Part shown: positions 23,771 through 34,555 of the stretch, piece after piece
How the letters are laid out: each line of letters starts with the position of its first letter
Position numbering within the stretch: position 1 is the first letter of the stretch
Source of the DNA: Stomorhina lunata
Lineage: Eukaryota > Arthropoda > Insecta > Diptera > Rhiniidae
Assembly (NCBI GenBank): GCA_933228675.1
Contig: OW121740.1
Location: 35,762,292 to 35,826,291, forward strand
Reading direction: 5' to 3'
DNA: 64,000 nucleotides
The notes under the pieces: model-generated
The model's input: the letters and a program-made list of their open reading frames with translations, nothing else
Told to the model about the DNA's origin: nothing
Database searches by the model: none
Translations under genes and position numbers: made by a program

Positions 23771-24399
23771 GGTGCAATATATATCAAATACCAGTTTTAA
23801 TTTCTGTTACTTTTTGACACAAAAATACGTTAATAAGCGTAAAATTTGAACTTTACTTATTTCCTTTACTTTTTGTTATATAAACTTCCCCATTTCGCTT
23901 TCTTTCTTCGACTTACTTTCGCTTACTTTGCTTTGCTCCTCCTTTTTGTATACATGAAAACCCTTGTGGTGTGTGTGTGTGTGTGTGCGATACAGTTTGA
24001 TTTCCGTTTAGTATATTAACAACGGAAGTCGATTGCTTTATGGCTTTTCGTTTTGAGAAAAACAAGAAAACAAAAATGAAATTTTCCCATTTTTCAATTT
24101 CTTATTGTTGCCTTTTGTAAATAATTGTAGTTTTTGTTTCTTTTCTTCGAAGCCTTTGAAGTCGTTTCTTTTACTTTTTTAATTTACTGGCAATTACTGG
24201 AAATATTAGCTGGAAATGTTGTGTATTGTTGCCATTTTTAAAGATGAAATAGAGACCGGAGGAAGTAATTATTGGTCTATGCCTTGACTTAGGTTCATTG
24301 AAATTGTTATGATAGATTTTCAAGAAATGAAACTTAAGTATGATAGATATTCAATGACTTAACATTCTTAAGGCCAAAAATTTTGTAAAAGATGAAACA
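23771..24399. other. AT-rich spacer with GT microsatellite
   Basis: Unique sequence. A GT tract lies at about 23970-23989. The preceding stretch (about 23895-23950) is pyrimidine-rich. No coding exon is evident. The last ~100 bases begin to show TATAAAAATAG motifs of the next array. Confidence 0.6.
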
Positions 24400-27125
24400 T
24401 TTACAAATAATCCTATAAAAATATATATATTTTTTAATTTTCCTATAAAAATAGTAACATTTTTTTATTTTTTTTGAAAATAGTAAAATTTTGAAAAATA
24501 TCTTGTAATAATAGTAAAATTTTGAAAACTTTCCTATAAAAATAGTAAAATTTTGAAAATTTTACTATAAAAATAGTAAAATTTTGAAAATTTTACTATA
24601 AAAATAGTAAAATTTTGAAAATTTTACTATAAAAATAGTAAAATTTTGAAAATTTTACTATAAAAATAGTAAAATTTTTAAAATTTTACTATAAAAATAG
24701 TAAAATTTTGAAAATTTTACTATAAAAACAGTAAAATTTTGAAAATTTTACTATAAAAATAGTAAAATTTTGAAAATTTTACTATAAAAATAGTAAAATT
24801 TTGAAAATTTTACTATAAAAATAGTAAAATTTTAAAATTTTACGATAAAAATAGTAAAATTTTACTATAAAAATAGTAAAATTTTGAAAATTTTACTATA
24901 AAAATAGTAAAATTTGGAAAATTTTACTATAAAAATAGTAAAATTTGGAAAATTTTGCTATAAAATTAGTAAAATTTGGAAAATTTTACTATAAAAATAG
25001 TAAAATTTGGAAAAAAATAGTAAAATTTTCAAAGTTTTACTATAAAAAATAGTAAAATTTTGAAAATTTTACTATAAAAAATAGTAAAATTTTGAAAATT
25101 TTACTACAAAAATAGTAAAATTTTGAAAATTTTACTATAAAAAATAGTAAAATTTTGAAAATTTTACTATAAAAAAAAGTAAAATTTTGAAAATTTTACT
25201 ATAAAAAAAGTAAAATTTTTGAAAATTTTACTATAAAAATAGTAAAACTTTCAAAGTTTTACTATAAAAATAGTTAAATTTTGAAAATTTTACTATAAAA
25301 ATAGTAAAATTTTGAAAATTTTACTATAAAAATAGTAAAATTTTGAAAATTTTACTATAAAAATAGTAAAATTTTGAAAATTTTACTATAAAAATAGTAA
25401 AATTTTGAAAATTTTACTATAAAAATAGTAAAATTTTGAAAATTTTACTATAAAAATAGTAAAATTTTGAAAATTTTACTATAAAAATAGTAAAATTTTG
25501 AAAATTTTACTATAAAAATAGTAAAATTTTGAAAATTTTACTATAAAAATAGTAAAATTTTGAAAATTTTACTATAAAAATAGTAAAATTTTGAAAATTT
25601 TACTATAAAAATAGTAAAATTTTGAAAATTTTACTATAAAAATAGTAAAATTTTGAAAATTTTACTATAAAAATAGTAAAATTTTGAAAATTTTACTATA
25701 AAAATAGTAAAATTTTGAAAATTTTACTATAAAAATAGTAAAATTTTGAAAATTTTACTATAAAAATAGTAAAATTTTGAAAATTTTACTATAAAAATAG
25801 TAAAATTTTGAAAATTTTACTATAAAAATAGTAAAATTTTGAAAATTTTACTATAAAAATAGTAAAATTTTGAAAATTTTACTATAAAAATAGTAAAATT
25901 TTGAAAATTTTACTATAAAAATAGTAAAATTTTGAAAATTTTACTATAAAAATAGTAAAATTTTGAAAATTTTACTATAAAAATAGTAAAATTTTGAAAA
26001 TTTTACTATAAAAATAGTAAAATCTTAAAAATTTTACTATAAAAATAGTAAAATTTTGAAAATTTTACTATAAAAAAAGTAAAATTTTGAAAATTTTACT
26101 ATAAAAATAGTAAAATTTTGAAAATTTTACTATAAAAATAGTAAAATTTTGAAAATTTTACTATGAAAATAGTAAAATTTTGAAAATTTTACTATAAAAA
26201 CAGTAAAATTTTGAAAATTTTACTGTAAAAAACAGTAAAATTTTGAAAATTTTACTGTAAAAATAGTAAAATTTTGAAAATTTTACTATAAAAATAGTAA
26301 AATTTTGAAAATTTTACTATAAAAATAGTAAAATTTTGAAAATAGTAAAATTTTGAAAATTTTACTATAAAAATAGTAAAATTTTGAAAATTTTACTATA
26401 ACAATAGTAAAATTTTACTATAAGAATAGTAAAATTTTACTATAAAAATAGTAAAATTTTACTATAAAAATAGTAAAATTTTACTATAAAAATAGTAAAA
26501 TTTTACTATAAAAATAATAAAATTTTGAAAATTTTACTATAAAAATAGTAAAATTTAAAAATTTTACTATAAAAATTGTAAAATTTTGAAAATTTTACTA
26601 TAAAAATAGTAAAATTTTGAAAATTTTACTATAAAAATAGTAAAATTTTGAAAATTTTACTATAAAAATAGTAAAATTTTGAAAATTTTACTATAAATAT
26701 AGTAAAATTTTGAAAATTTTTAAATAAAAATAGTAAAATTTTGAAAATTTTACTATAAAAATAGTAAAATTTTGAAAGTTTTACTATAAAAATAGTAAAA
26801 TTTTGAAAATTTTCCTATAAATATAGTAAAATTCTGAAAATTTTCCTATAAAAATAGTAAAATTTTAAAAATTTTCCTATAAAAATAGTAAACTTTTAAA
26901 AATTTTCCTATAAAAATAGAAAAATTTTAAAAATTTTCCCATAAAAATAGTAAAATGTTGAAAATTTTCCTAGAAAAAAAGCAAAATTTTATATAAAAAA
27001 CAGTAAAATTATGAAATTTTTTTTTATAAAAAAAGTATAATTATTAAAATTTTCTTATAAAAATAGTAAAATTTTAAAAATTTTCCTTTAAAAATAGTAA
27101 AGTTTTTAAAATCTTCTTATAATAA
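24400..27125 (+). repeat. 31-bp satellite array, palindromic ATAGTAAAATTTTG type (forward)
   Basis: About 87 copies of a 31-bp unit. Each unit holds ATAGTAAAATTTT, a G, then AAAATTTTACTAT: a 27-bp inverted repeat with 13-bp arms around one base. The middle (25260-26030) is almost homogeneous; the edges carry substitutions and the ACTAT to CCTAT change seen in the related arrays. Around 26400-26510 units are shortened to a 22-bp form lacking one AAAATTTT module. A-tracts occur about three per 31 bp. Confidence 0.97.
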
Positions 27126-27480
27126 AGTAGATTTCTGATTTTTTCTTAATTATAAAGGCTTATAAATTTTTATTAAACGTCCCAGCAAAACTTTAGTAAT
27201 GGCAAGTACTCTGATAACTGGTTACCTTGTAACGACTACAACATACCATCCGAATAAATAATAAGTTATTACAGAAGCACTTATTTGTAATTAAGATGGT
27301 AATTTAAGCTGAATGGCCCCGGTTCAAATCCCACCAAGGGCAACAATTTTTTTTAGTTTTTTTTATTAAAAGAGTCTTTTTAAATGATTTTTGAATTTTA
27401 AGAACTTAAATATTATCTTCTGTAAAAAAAATTTGTAAAACTAACTCACGTTAATGAAAAAATACCATCATGAGTCAATT
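27126..27480 (+). repeat. fragment with CCCAGCAAAACTTT end and a tRNA-like B box
   Basis: Begins at 27181 with CCCAGCAAAACTTT, the inverse of the AAAGTTTTACTGGG end at about 29021-29034. About 140 bases later GGTTCAAATCC (27321-27331) matches an RNA polymerase III B box, followed by CACCAAGGGCAAC and a T run. I found no good A box at the right distance. Probably a decayed SINE-like element related to the next two copies, in an arrangement I cannot fully resolve. Confidence 0.4.
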
Positions 27481-27485
27481 TTGAT

Positions 27486-27935
27486 TATGTAGGGGATGTT
27501 GAATACCAAACACGATTCTAATTGGTCTTAACTTGGTAAGCAAAACTTATCTGGGTCATCCTTCATCTCAACTGTGGACACACACCTCCTCGTGGTATCA
27601 CCCGGGGAGCTAGTTTAACACCCATTAATATTGTGAGTTAACATGTTCCGAGAGTTGTCCCATAAGATCGGTAAAGATGGGTTAGGATTACGGGCTAGTA
27701 ACTCTCTCTTGAAAAAAAAAAATACAATGAAGAGGATAAAATTAGAATTGAAATGTCCCACTACCTAATATTAGAGGAGGATGTCCGAAACTTCGATAGA
27801 AAGACCAAGTAGAGGAACATTTTTCAAAGCTTGGCCTATAAAATTGGAGAATATTCGCACAAGATCGAAATCCATGGAATTCTAAAATATGCTCGGACTT
27901 TGACCTTAACAGGTTGTAACATTTAAGTAAGTAAG
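27486..27935 (+). mobile_element. retroposon 3'-end fragment, copy 1
   Basis: Alignable along its length to 55325-55808: TCTTAACTTGGTA, CCTTCATCTCAACTGTGGA, GTCCGAAACTTCGAT, AGACCAAGTAGA and CCTTAACAGGTTGTAA recur in order. Both copies finish in ATTTAAGTAAGTAAG, a short TAAG-type tail. A shared body of fixed 3' end with a simple tail fits the 3' untranslated end of a non-LTR retrotransposon or a SINE; family not identified. The 74-codon ORF in it (27742-27963 minus) has no domain and is not conserved in the other copy as far as I can see. Confidence 0.5.
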
Positions 27936-27944
27936 AGTCAATCT

Positions 27945-28491
27945 TATGTAAAAACTTATACAAAAAAAGAAGATTTAAATTGCTTAAGTTTTAAAATAAT
28001 TTTAAAAAAGTTTTAAAATAATTACAAAAAATCGTATAAAAATATTTTTCCAAAAATTACAACAAAGCAAAAAAAAAAAAAAAGCAGAGAAAAACAAAGT
28101 TATTTTCACATGATTTTGGATCTAAAAATAAAAATTGTTTATATTAATTATAAGCTGCTAAGTTTTCAACATATGAAGTAGCTCAGTGGAAGAGTCTCTG
28201 CCTAGCAGTCGGAGGGTCTGGGTTCGAGCCCCCATGGGATCATAAAAAAAATTTTGTATTTCGTTTAAAATTATAAGTTTTTAATAAAACAACAACAAAA
28301 AAGTTGTTGCTGTTGTTGTTGTTGCTTTCAAATTGCTTACCCAAGTCATTACATTTCTTCAATTGGTAAGTACTTGCCTCCAATGACATCCCCATGTTAA
28401 CGTAATGACTTAAACAGCGAATGAGTAAGTAGTTCATGTTCAATAGTTTAACTGTTTAACTCATTATTTGGTAATGAAAAGTTTTACTGGG
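27945..28491 (+). repeat. 547-bp tandem duplicate, copy 1 (SINE-like)
   Basis: First of two head-to-tail copies starting TATGTAAAAACTTATAC and ending GTTTTACTGGG. It contains a tRNA-like head (28172-28242), an AAC/GTTG self-complementary tract (28289-28326) and a long 3' part. The end GTTTTACTGGG is also found inverted at 27181. Short antisense ORFs (67 codons) differ little between copies and reflect recent duplication, not selection. Confidence 0.8.
28172..28242 (+). pseudogene. tRNA-derived sequence (anticodon-loop CTAGCAG)
   Basis: A box TAGCTCAGTGG (28179) and B box GGTTCGAGCCC (28221) are 42 bp apart, as in a tRNA gene. The D arm pairs (GCTC/GAG) and four of five anticodon-stem pairs form around loop CTAGCAG, giving AGC (alanine-type) at the anticodon. 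The acceptor stem does not pair (TATGAAG against TGGGATC) and the outer T-stem pairs fail. It is followed by an A run, not a pol III terminator. It is therefore a tRNA-derived SINE head or pseudogene, not a functional tRNA. Confidence 0.55.
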
Positions 28492-29036
28492 TATGTAAAA
28501 ACTTATACAAAAAAAGAAGATTTAAATTGCTTAAGTTTTAAAATAATTTTAAAAAAGTTTTAAAATAATTACAAAAAATCGTATAAAAATATTTTTCCAA
28601 AAATTACAACAAAGCAAAAAAAAAAAAGCAGAGAAAAACAAAGTTATTTTCACATGATTTTGGATCTAAAAATAAAAATTGTTTATATTAATTATAAGCT
28701 GCTAAGTTTTCAACATATGAAGTAGCTCAGTGGAAGAGTCTCTGCCTAGCAGTCGGAGGGTCTGGGTTCGAGCCCCCATGGGATCATAAAAAAAATTTTG
28801 TATTTCGTTTAAAATTATATGTTTTTAATAAAACAACAACAAAAAAGTTGTTGCTGTTGTTGTTGTTGCTTTCAAATTGCTTACCCAAGTCATTACATTT
28901 CTGCAATTGGTAAGTACTTGCCTCCAATGACATCCCCATGTTAATGTAATGACTTAAACAGCGAATGAGTAAGTAGTTCGTGTTCAATAGTTTAACTGTT
29001 TAACTCATTATTTGGTAATGAAAAGTTTTACTGGGG
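28492..29036 (+). repeat. tandem duplicate, copy 2 (SINE-like)
   Basis: Second copy of the 547-bp unit with only a few substitutions and a shorter A run near 28618. It ends GTTTTACTGGGG at about 29035. Near identity shows a recent tandem duplication or two nested insertions. Confidence 0.8.
28717..28787 (+). pseudogene. tRNA-derived sequence, second copy
   Basis: Same A box (28723) and B box (28765) spacing as the copy at 28172, with the same acceptor-stem defect. It appears to be carried as part of the duplicated unit. Confidence 0.55.
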
Positions 29037-29663
29037 TAGTTAAATAAAATTTCGAAATTTTGCCTCTAATAAAAGTTGTCAGAAATGGGGGCGTATGATT
29101 ATTATTGATTTTATTTTATTGAAGGGAATATCAATCATACGCACCCGTTTTTAGATTAATATCATTTTCAAAATTAGAATCCATATTTGTATTTGATAAA
29201 ACATTTCATTAGACTTAATCGTAATAATAAATGCCTTTCTACATTAATTAAATAAACAATTTATTTAAACATAATAATTTTGACACATTAGCCCTCAAAG
29301 TGGAACAAAAGTAAATGTCCGAAACATATATTTTACATTTACAAATCATGAAAATTATGATTATAATAATTAAAATCAAATCAATTTCTGTATATAATTG
29401 AAAATGCTTATAAGGTTATTGCCCTTTTCAGAAATTAATAGATATCTGAAATATAAATCTAGCATAATCTTTATATTGTAGATATATTCTTTAGAATATA
29501 GGAATTCTTGTATTAATCAATTCATACAACAAACTCATTATGGTCTGTTAATGACAGGTATCAAACTAAATAAATTTTCTAAGAAGCAAAGAAATTTGTT
29601 CATGAATAAAGTTTTCATTTCACAATTTCATATTTTTCAAATATTCACAAACATATCAAAATT
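29037..29663. other. AT-rich spacer with a 60-bp hairpin
   Basis: Unique AT-rich sequence. At 29087-29149 GGGGGCGTATGATT..ATTGAT and ATATCAATCATACGCACCC form a stem of about 17 bp around an AT-rich loop; it may be a small foldback element relic. Nothing else recognisable. Confidence 0.55.
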
Positions 29664-30043
29664 GTGCTTCAGTCACTGGTTTTGTCATTTGTTATAACAA
29701 TAATGCCAATGACACTCATAGAAAATGTCTCACAACTAAAACTGTCATCAATGACTATAGGACGAGTGGGGGGAGATTTAAAGCTTGCTTTAGATTTTGA
29801 AGGCTATTTGGTTAGTAGTTCAATAATTACAGTTGAATTACCATTTGATTTTCGATAATTATCAAAGTTGAATCTTAATGCATTGGAGACATACATTTAT
29901 CTGGCCACTTGTACTTACGCCTATAATTTTTAGGACAATAAACCGGCATGTAAGGAGTGAAAATTATGACATTCATACACTCGAACATGAAGAGATATCA
30001 ATCGATATCGAAAATGGAAATCTAATTGTACATGTGGCATGAT
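29664..30043 (+). other. coding-like patch, possible exons or decayed gene
   Basis: This patch is less AT-rich than its surroundings. One frame is open from 29610 to 29858 without an ATG until 29703; it includes SMTIGRVGGDLKLALDFEGYL. TTG followed by GTTAGT at about 29813 could be a donor, and ATTTTTAG at about 29932 an acceptor. After it, a frame including HEEISIDIENGNLIVHVA is closed by TGA at about 30042, but the two do not join in phase at those sites; the in-phase continuation is DNKPACKE and stop. A competing acceptor, GTGCTTCAG (to 29671), opens yet another frame. No family recognised. Confidence 0.2.
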
Positions 30044-30108
30044 AGATAGTTTGCGGTCAGAATGTTGTTTAAATGTCAATAAGATTATCTTAATTTGGCT
30101 AAATTTTC
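30044..30108. other. short AT-rich spacer
   Basis: Unique AT-rich sequence leading into the next satellite array; nothing recognisable. Confidence 0.4.
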
Positions 30109-30745
30109 GAAATTTTACAATTTTATAGGAAAGTTTTTAAAGATGTTACTATTTTTATAGGATTATTTTCCAAATTTTACTATTTTTTAGGAAAATTTTT
30201 AAAATTTTACTTTTTTATAGGAACATTTTTAAAGACTTACTATTTTTATAGGAAAATTTTCTAAATTTTACTATTTTTATAGGAAAAATTTCAAAATTTT
30301 ACTATTTTTATAGGAACATTTTCAAAATTTTACTATTTTTATAGGAAAATTTTCAAAATTTTACTTTTTTTATAGGAAAATTTTCAAAATTTTACTATTT
30401 TTATAAGAAAATTTTCAAAATTTTACTATTTTTATAAGAAAAAAATTTTACTATTTTTATAAGAAAATTTTACAATACAAAAAAAAAAATTTAATTTTAC
30501 TGTTTTTATGAGAAAGTTTTATAAATGTTAGTATTTTTATTTGAACATTTTGAAAATTTGATTATTTTTATAGAAAAAATTTTTTTTAGGAAAATTTTAC
30601 TATTTTGATAGGAAAATTTTTAAAATTTTAATATTTTTATAAGGAAATTTTTAAAATTTGACTATTTTTAAAAGAAAATTTCAATATTTTTATTGGAAAA
30701 TTTTAAAAATTTTATCATTTCTATAGGAAAATTTTAAAAACTTTT
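30109..30745 (-). repeat. 31-bp satellite array (reverse), TATAGGAAAATTTTC type
   Basis: About 20 diverged copies of the 31-bp unit in reverse orientation (core TTTTATAGGAAAATTTTCAA, then AATTTTACTA). Relative to 24400-27125 the fixed change is ACTAT to CCTAT on the forward strand, which breaks the outermost pairs of the monomer hairpin. Confidence 0.93.
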
Positions 30746-31479
30746 CCATTGTTATTAACTATATGCAGACATATTTTTTCTATGTATATTCATACATGTT
30801 TTAGCCTTAACTTTTTTCTAACTAAAATCATTACCGAAAAAAGGAAGAATATTTATTACATTCGTTTCACCTCAATTTGCCTAGTTATACATGTGAACAT
30901 TGTACATACATATGTATGTCTTTAAATATTTTAATTTTCTATCCTCCATTTCCGTTTCAATATTCGTTTTTATCTTTCTTTTTACTTAAATGTAACATAT
31001 ACTCACACACCTTCATTCGCCATCACTTAACACAAAGACTTAGAGTGATTACAACAAAGATGGCCTTAAAAGTTTTATTTGCCTTTAACCTTTTCGAGAT
31101 TTAATGTCTTCATGTTTAAAAGGTTTATTCCCTTTTTGCTCTTTTATATAAGAATTTTCTTCCTTCTATTCATTTGGTCGAAAAGTGTTTGGAAAAATGT
31201 TTTCAAAATTGACATTTATTTTATTTAGCCTAAATCGTGAAAGTGACAGAAACAAAGGTTCAGTTTTTTACGATGGAATTAACATTATAAAAATAACAAC
31301 AACAAAAAATTACAAAAACATAAAACAACATAAATTTTATTACTTACTTTTTAAGGCCTAACATATGTTTGTTGTGGAGACTTAAGTGTTACAAATATAT
31401 CACTAGATATTTTGCTTTATCGGACTAATTTATTAGGAAAATCTTTATAAAGCTAATTCGGCTATTTTTTAAAACAAAA
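30746..31479. other. AT-rich spacer, no gene seen
   Basis: Unique sequence between inverted 31-bp arrays. The ORF at 30877-31104 (75 codons) starts in a CATACATATG-type simple context and shows no domain. I see no splice context supporting it. Confidence 0.55.
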
Positions 31480-33770
31480 TAAAATAGTAAAATTTTGAAA
31501 AATTTTTATATAAAAATATTAAACTTTTAAAAATTTTCCCATAAAAATAGTAAAACTTTGAAAATTTTTCTGTACAAATAGTAAAATTTCGAAAATTTTC
31601 CTATTAATATAGTAAAATTTCAAAAATTTTCCTATAAAAACAGTAAAATTTTGAAAATTTTCCTATAAAAATAATAAAGTTTTGAAAATTTTCCTATAAA
31701 AATAATAAAAATTTGAAAATTTTCCTATAAAAATTGTAAAATTTTAAAAATTTTCCTATAAAAATAGTAAAATTTTCCTATAAGAATAATAAAAAAACAG
31801 TAATATTTTGAAAATATTCCTATAAAAATAGTAAAATTTGCAAAATTTTTGTATAGAAATAGTAAAATTTAGAAAACTTTCCTCTAAAAATAGTAACATT
31901 TTCAAAATTTTCCTATAAAAATACTAAAATTTTGAAAATTTTCCTGTAAAAATAGTAAAATTTTGAAAATTTTCGTAACAAAATAGTAATATTTTGAAAA
32001 TTTTCCTATACAAATAGTAAAATTTTGAAAATTTTCTTCTAAAAATTTTTAAATTTTTAAAAATTTCCTATAAAAAAAGTAAAATTTTAAAAATTTTCTT
32101 AAAAATTTTGAAAATTATCGTAAGAAAATAGGAATATTTTGAAAATTTTGCTATAAAAATAGTAAAATTTTGAAAATTTTCCTATCAAAATAGTAAAATT
32201 TTCCTATAAGAATAATAAAAAATAGTAAAATTTTGAAAATATTCCTATAAAAAAGTAGTAAAATTTTGAAAATGTTCCTATAGAAATAGTAAAATTTTAA
32301 AAATTTTCCTATAGAAATAGTAAAATTTTCTTATAAGAATAATAAAAAATAGTAAAATATTGAAAATATAGTAAAATTTAGAAAATTTTCCTATAAAAAT
32401 AGTAAAATTTAGAAAATTTTCCTATAAAAATTTAAAAATTTTGAAAATTTTATTGTAAAAATAGTAAAATTTTGAAAATTTTCTTATAAAAATAGTAAAA
32501 TTTTGAAAATTTTTGTAAGAAAATAGTAATAGTTTGAAAATGTTGCTAGAGAAATACTTAAATTTTGAAAATTCTCCTATAAAAATAGTAAAATTTTGAA
32601 AAATTTCCTATAAAAATAGTAAAATTTTGAAAATTTTCCTATAAAAATAGTAAAATTTTGAAAATTTTCCTATAAAAATAGTAAAATTTTGAAAATTTTC
32701 CTATAAAAATAAAAAAAAATTTCTATAAAAATAGTAAAATTTTGAAAATTTTCCTATAAAAATAAAAAAAAATTTCTATAAAAATAGTAAAATTTTGAAA
32801 ATTTTCCTATAAAAATAGTAAAATTTTGAAAATTTTCCTATAAAAATAGTAAAATTTTGAAAATTTTCCTATAAAAATAGTAAAATTTTGAAAATTTTCC
32901 TATAAAAATAGTAAAATTTTGAAAATTTTCCTATAAAAATAGTAAAATTTTGAAAATTTTCCTATAAAAATAGTAAAATTTTGAAAATTTTCCTATAAAA
33001 ATAGTAAAATTTTGAAAATTTTCCTATAAAAATAACAAAATTTTGAAAATTTTCCTATAAAAATAGTAAAATTTTGAAAATTTTGCTGTAAAAATAGTAA
33101 ATTTTCTAAAATTTTGCTGTAAAAATAGTAAATTTTCTAAAATTTTCCCATAAAAATAGTAAAATTTAGAAAATTTTCCTTTAAAAATAGTAAAACGTTG
33201 AAAATGTTCCTTTAAAAATAGTAAAATGTTGAAAATTTTCCTTTAAAAATAGTAAAACGTTGAAAATGTTCCTATAAAAATAGTAAAATTTTTAAAATTT
33301 TCCTATAAAAATAGTAAAATTTTGAAAATTTTCCTACAAAAATAGTAAAATTTTGAAAATTTTGCTGTAAAAATAGTAAGATTTCTAAAATGTTCCCATA
33401 AAAATAGTAAAATTTAGAAAATTTTCCTGTAAAAATAGTAAAATGTCGACATTTTACTATTTTTACAGGAAAATTTTCTATAAAAATAGTAAAATTTTGA
33501 ATTATTTTTTATAAAAATAATAAAATTTTGAAAATGTTCATATAAGAATAGTAAAATTTTGAAATTTTCCTTAAAGAAAAGATAAAGTTTTGGAAGTTTT
33601 CTTATAAAAATAGTAAAATTTTAATAGTCGTTTTATAAAAATAGTAAAATTTTCCTATAAAAATAGTCTTTTTATAAAAATAGTAAAATTTTGAAAATAT
33701 TCGTACAAAAATAATAAAATTTTGAAATTTTTCCTTTCAAAAATGGAAATATTTGAAAATTTTCATGTAA
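31480..33770 (+). repeat. 31-bp satellite array (forward), AATTTTCCTATAAAAATAG type
   Basis: About 74 copies. Heterogeneous flanks with many indels surround a near-homogeneous core at about 32580-33060. Groups of variant monomers recur (for example CTATAAAAATAAAAAAAAATTT twice near 32710-32775, GTAAAACGTTGAAAATGTTC twice near 33190-33270). It contains the 66-bp palindrome listed separately. Confidence 0.95.
33415..33480. repeat. 66-bp perfect palindrome
   Basis: Centred on GTCGAC (33445-33450). The left arm 33415-33447 pairs with 33448-33480 with no mismatch, covering a little over one 31-bp monomer on each side. A single monomer has been inverted against its neighbour; forward orientation resumes immediately after 33480. 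Confidence 0.95.
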
Positions 33771-34289
33771 AAGTGAATAAATAATTAAATATTCTTACAA
33801 ACTTAAGACCAACTGAGTAAAAACCACTTATTTTTACTACAAATTAAGGTCTAGAAACACTAAAAAAATATAAATTTATTCCCCTATCTATTTTCAACTG
33901 CATAAATTCGTATCAAAAACATTTCGGTTCATTACATATTTTCTCATTTATAATTTGTCTCTACTACCTCTGGCCCTTATCAAAGTCATTGGCAAATAAA
34001 TCATGCATTAACTGGAAAAAGTCCTCGTTGGTGGTTCAAAAGTCAAAGTATCCCCTCATTTACCACAACAAAATGTATACGAGAACAAGAAGTATATCCG
34101 CTATTGACTTTTGACTCCTATTCATTTAAATTAACATCCGTTTAAATCTAAATGTTTTCTACTTTTTTCCCAATAAAAATTCACCTTCTGTGAATTGAAC
34201 GTATTTAAATATAAACTTTTCTACAAATAAAAATACCTATGAAAAGTTGAAAAATACTAGGATTTGATATAAAATAAAATAGGATATCG
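33771..34289. other. spacer of higher complexity between arrays
   Basis: Unique DNA that is less repetitive than most gaps (for example CTCTACTACCTCTGGCCC and CTCGTTGGTGGTTCAAAAGTC near 33960-34050). No open frame or splice pair that I would defend. Confidence 0.5.
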
Positions 34290-34424
34290 ATGGCTAAAGG
34301 ACGAAATTGTTGTAGTTGGAGCCGAAGGCGCTGTTTCAAGCGCTTCTTTCTGTTTTTTTTATTTATATTTTTATTTGATTTTATTTTATTTGTGTGTATG
34401 AATATTTTTTTTCAACTTTATTGA
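34290..34424 (+). CDS. candidate small ORF, 44 aa, basic Cys-rich head plus hydrophobic tail
   Basis: ATG at 34290, TGA at 34422-34424. Residues 1-18 read MAKGRNCCSWSRRRCFKR: three cysteines and seven basic residues. Residues 19-41 are almost all F/L/I/V/C with one Asp. The head uses C/G-ending codons (AGC, CGC, TTC, AAG, CGC, CTG) that stand out in this AT-rich DNA, but the tail may be hydrophobic only because the DNA is T-rich. The -3 context is weak (T). On the other strand the same GC-rich patch reads EALETAPSAPTTTISSF after a CAG with a poor polypyrimidine tract. The patch also folds as a hairpin (GAAGGCGCT/AGCGCTTC). No family recognised. Confidence 0.22.
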   Translation: MAKGRNCCSWSRRRCFKRFFLFFLFIFLFDFILFVCMNIFFQLY

Positions 34425-34555
34425 ATTTTTTTATTTTGAATAACTTGGTAAAAAAAATATCAAATACTCAAACGAATAAAGTTATATACATATTTTTATT
34501 TGCTTAGATAAATGAGAAAATGGGACCAACTGCTCTTACATACACTCCAGAAATC
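34425..34555. other. short AT-rich spacer
   Basis: AT-rich DNA leading into the next reverse 31-bp array; nothing recognisable. Confidence 0.4.

Noticed and set aside
28172..28242. Functional tRNA-Ala gene
   Set aside because: A and B boxes are good but the acceptor stem does not pair and the outer T-stem fails; it is repeated as part of a larger unit.
34303..34362. Intrinsic terminator-like hairpin plus T run
   Set aside because: Rho-independent termination is bacterial; in this AT-rich fly DNA a T run after a GC hairpin is expected by chance and may only reflect the GC-rich patch.
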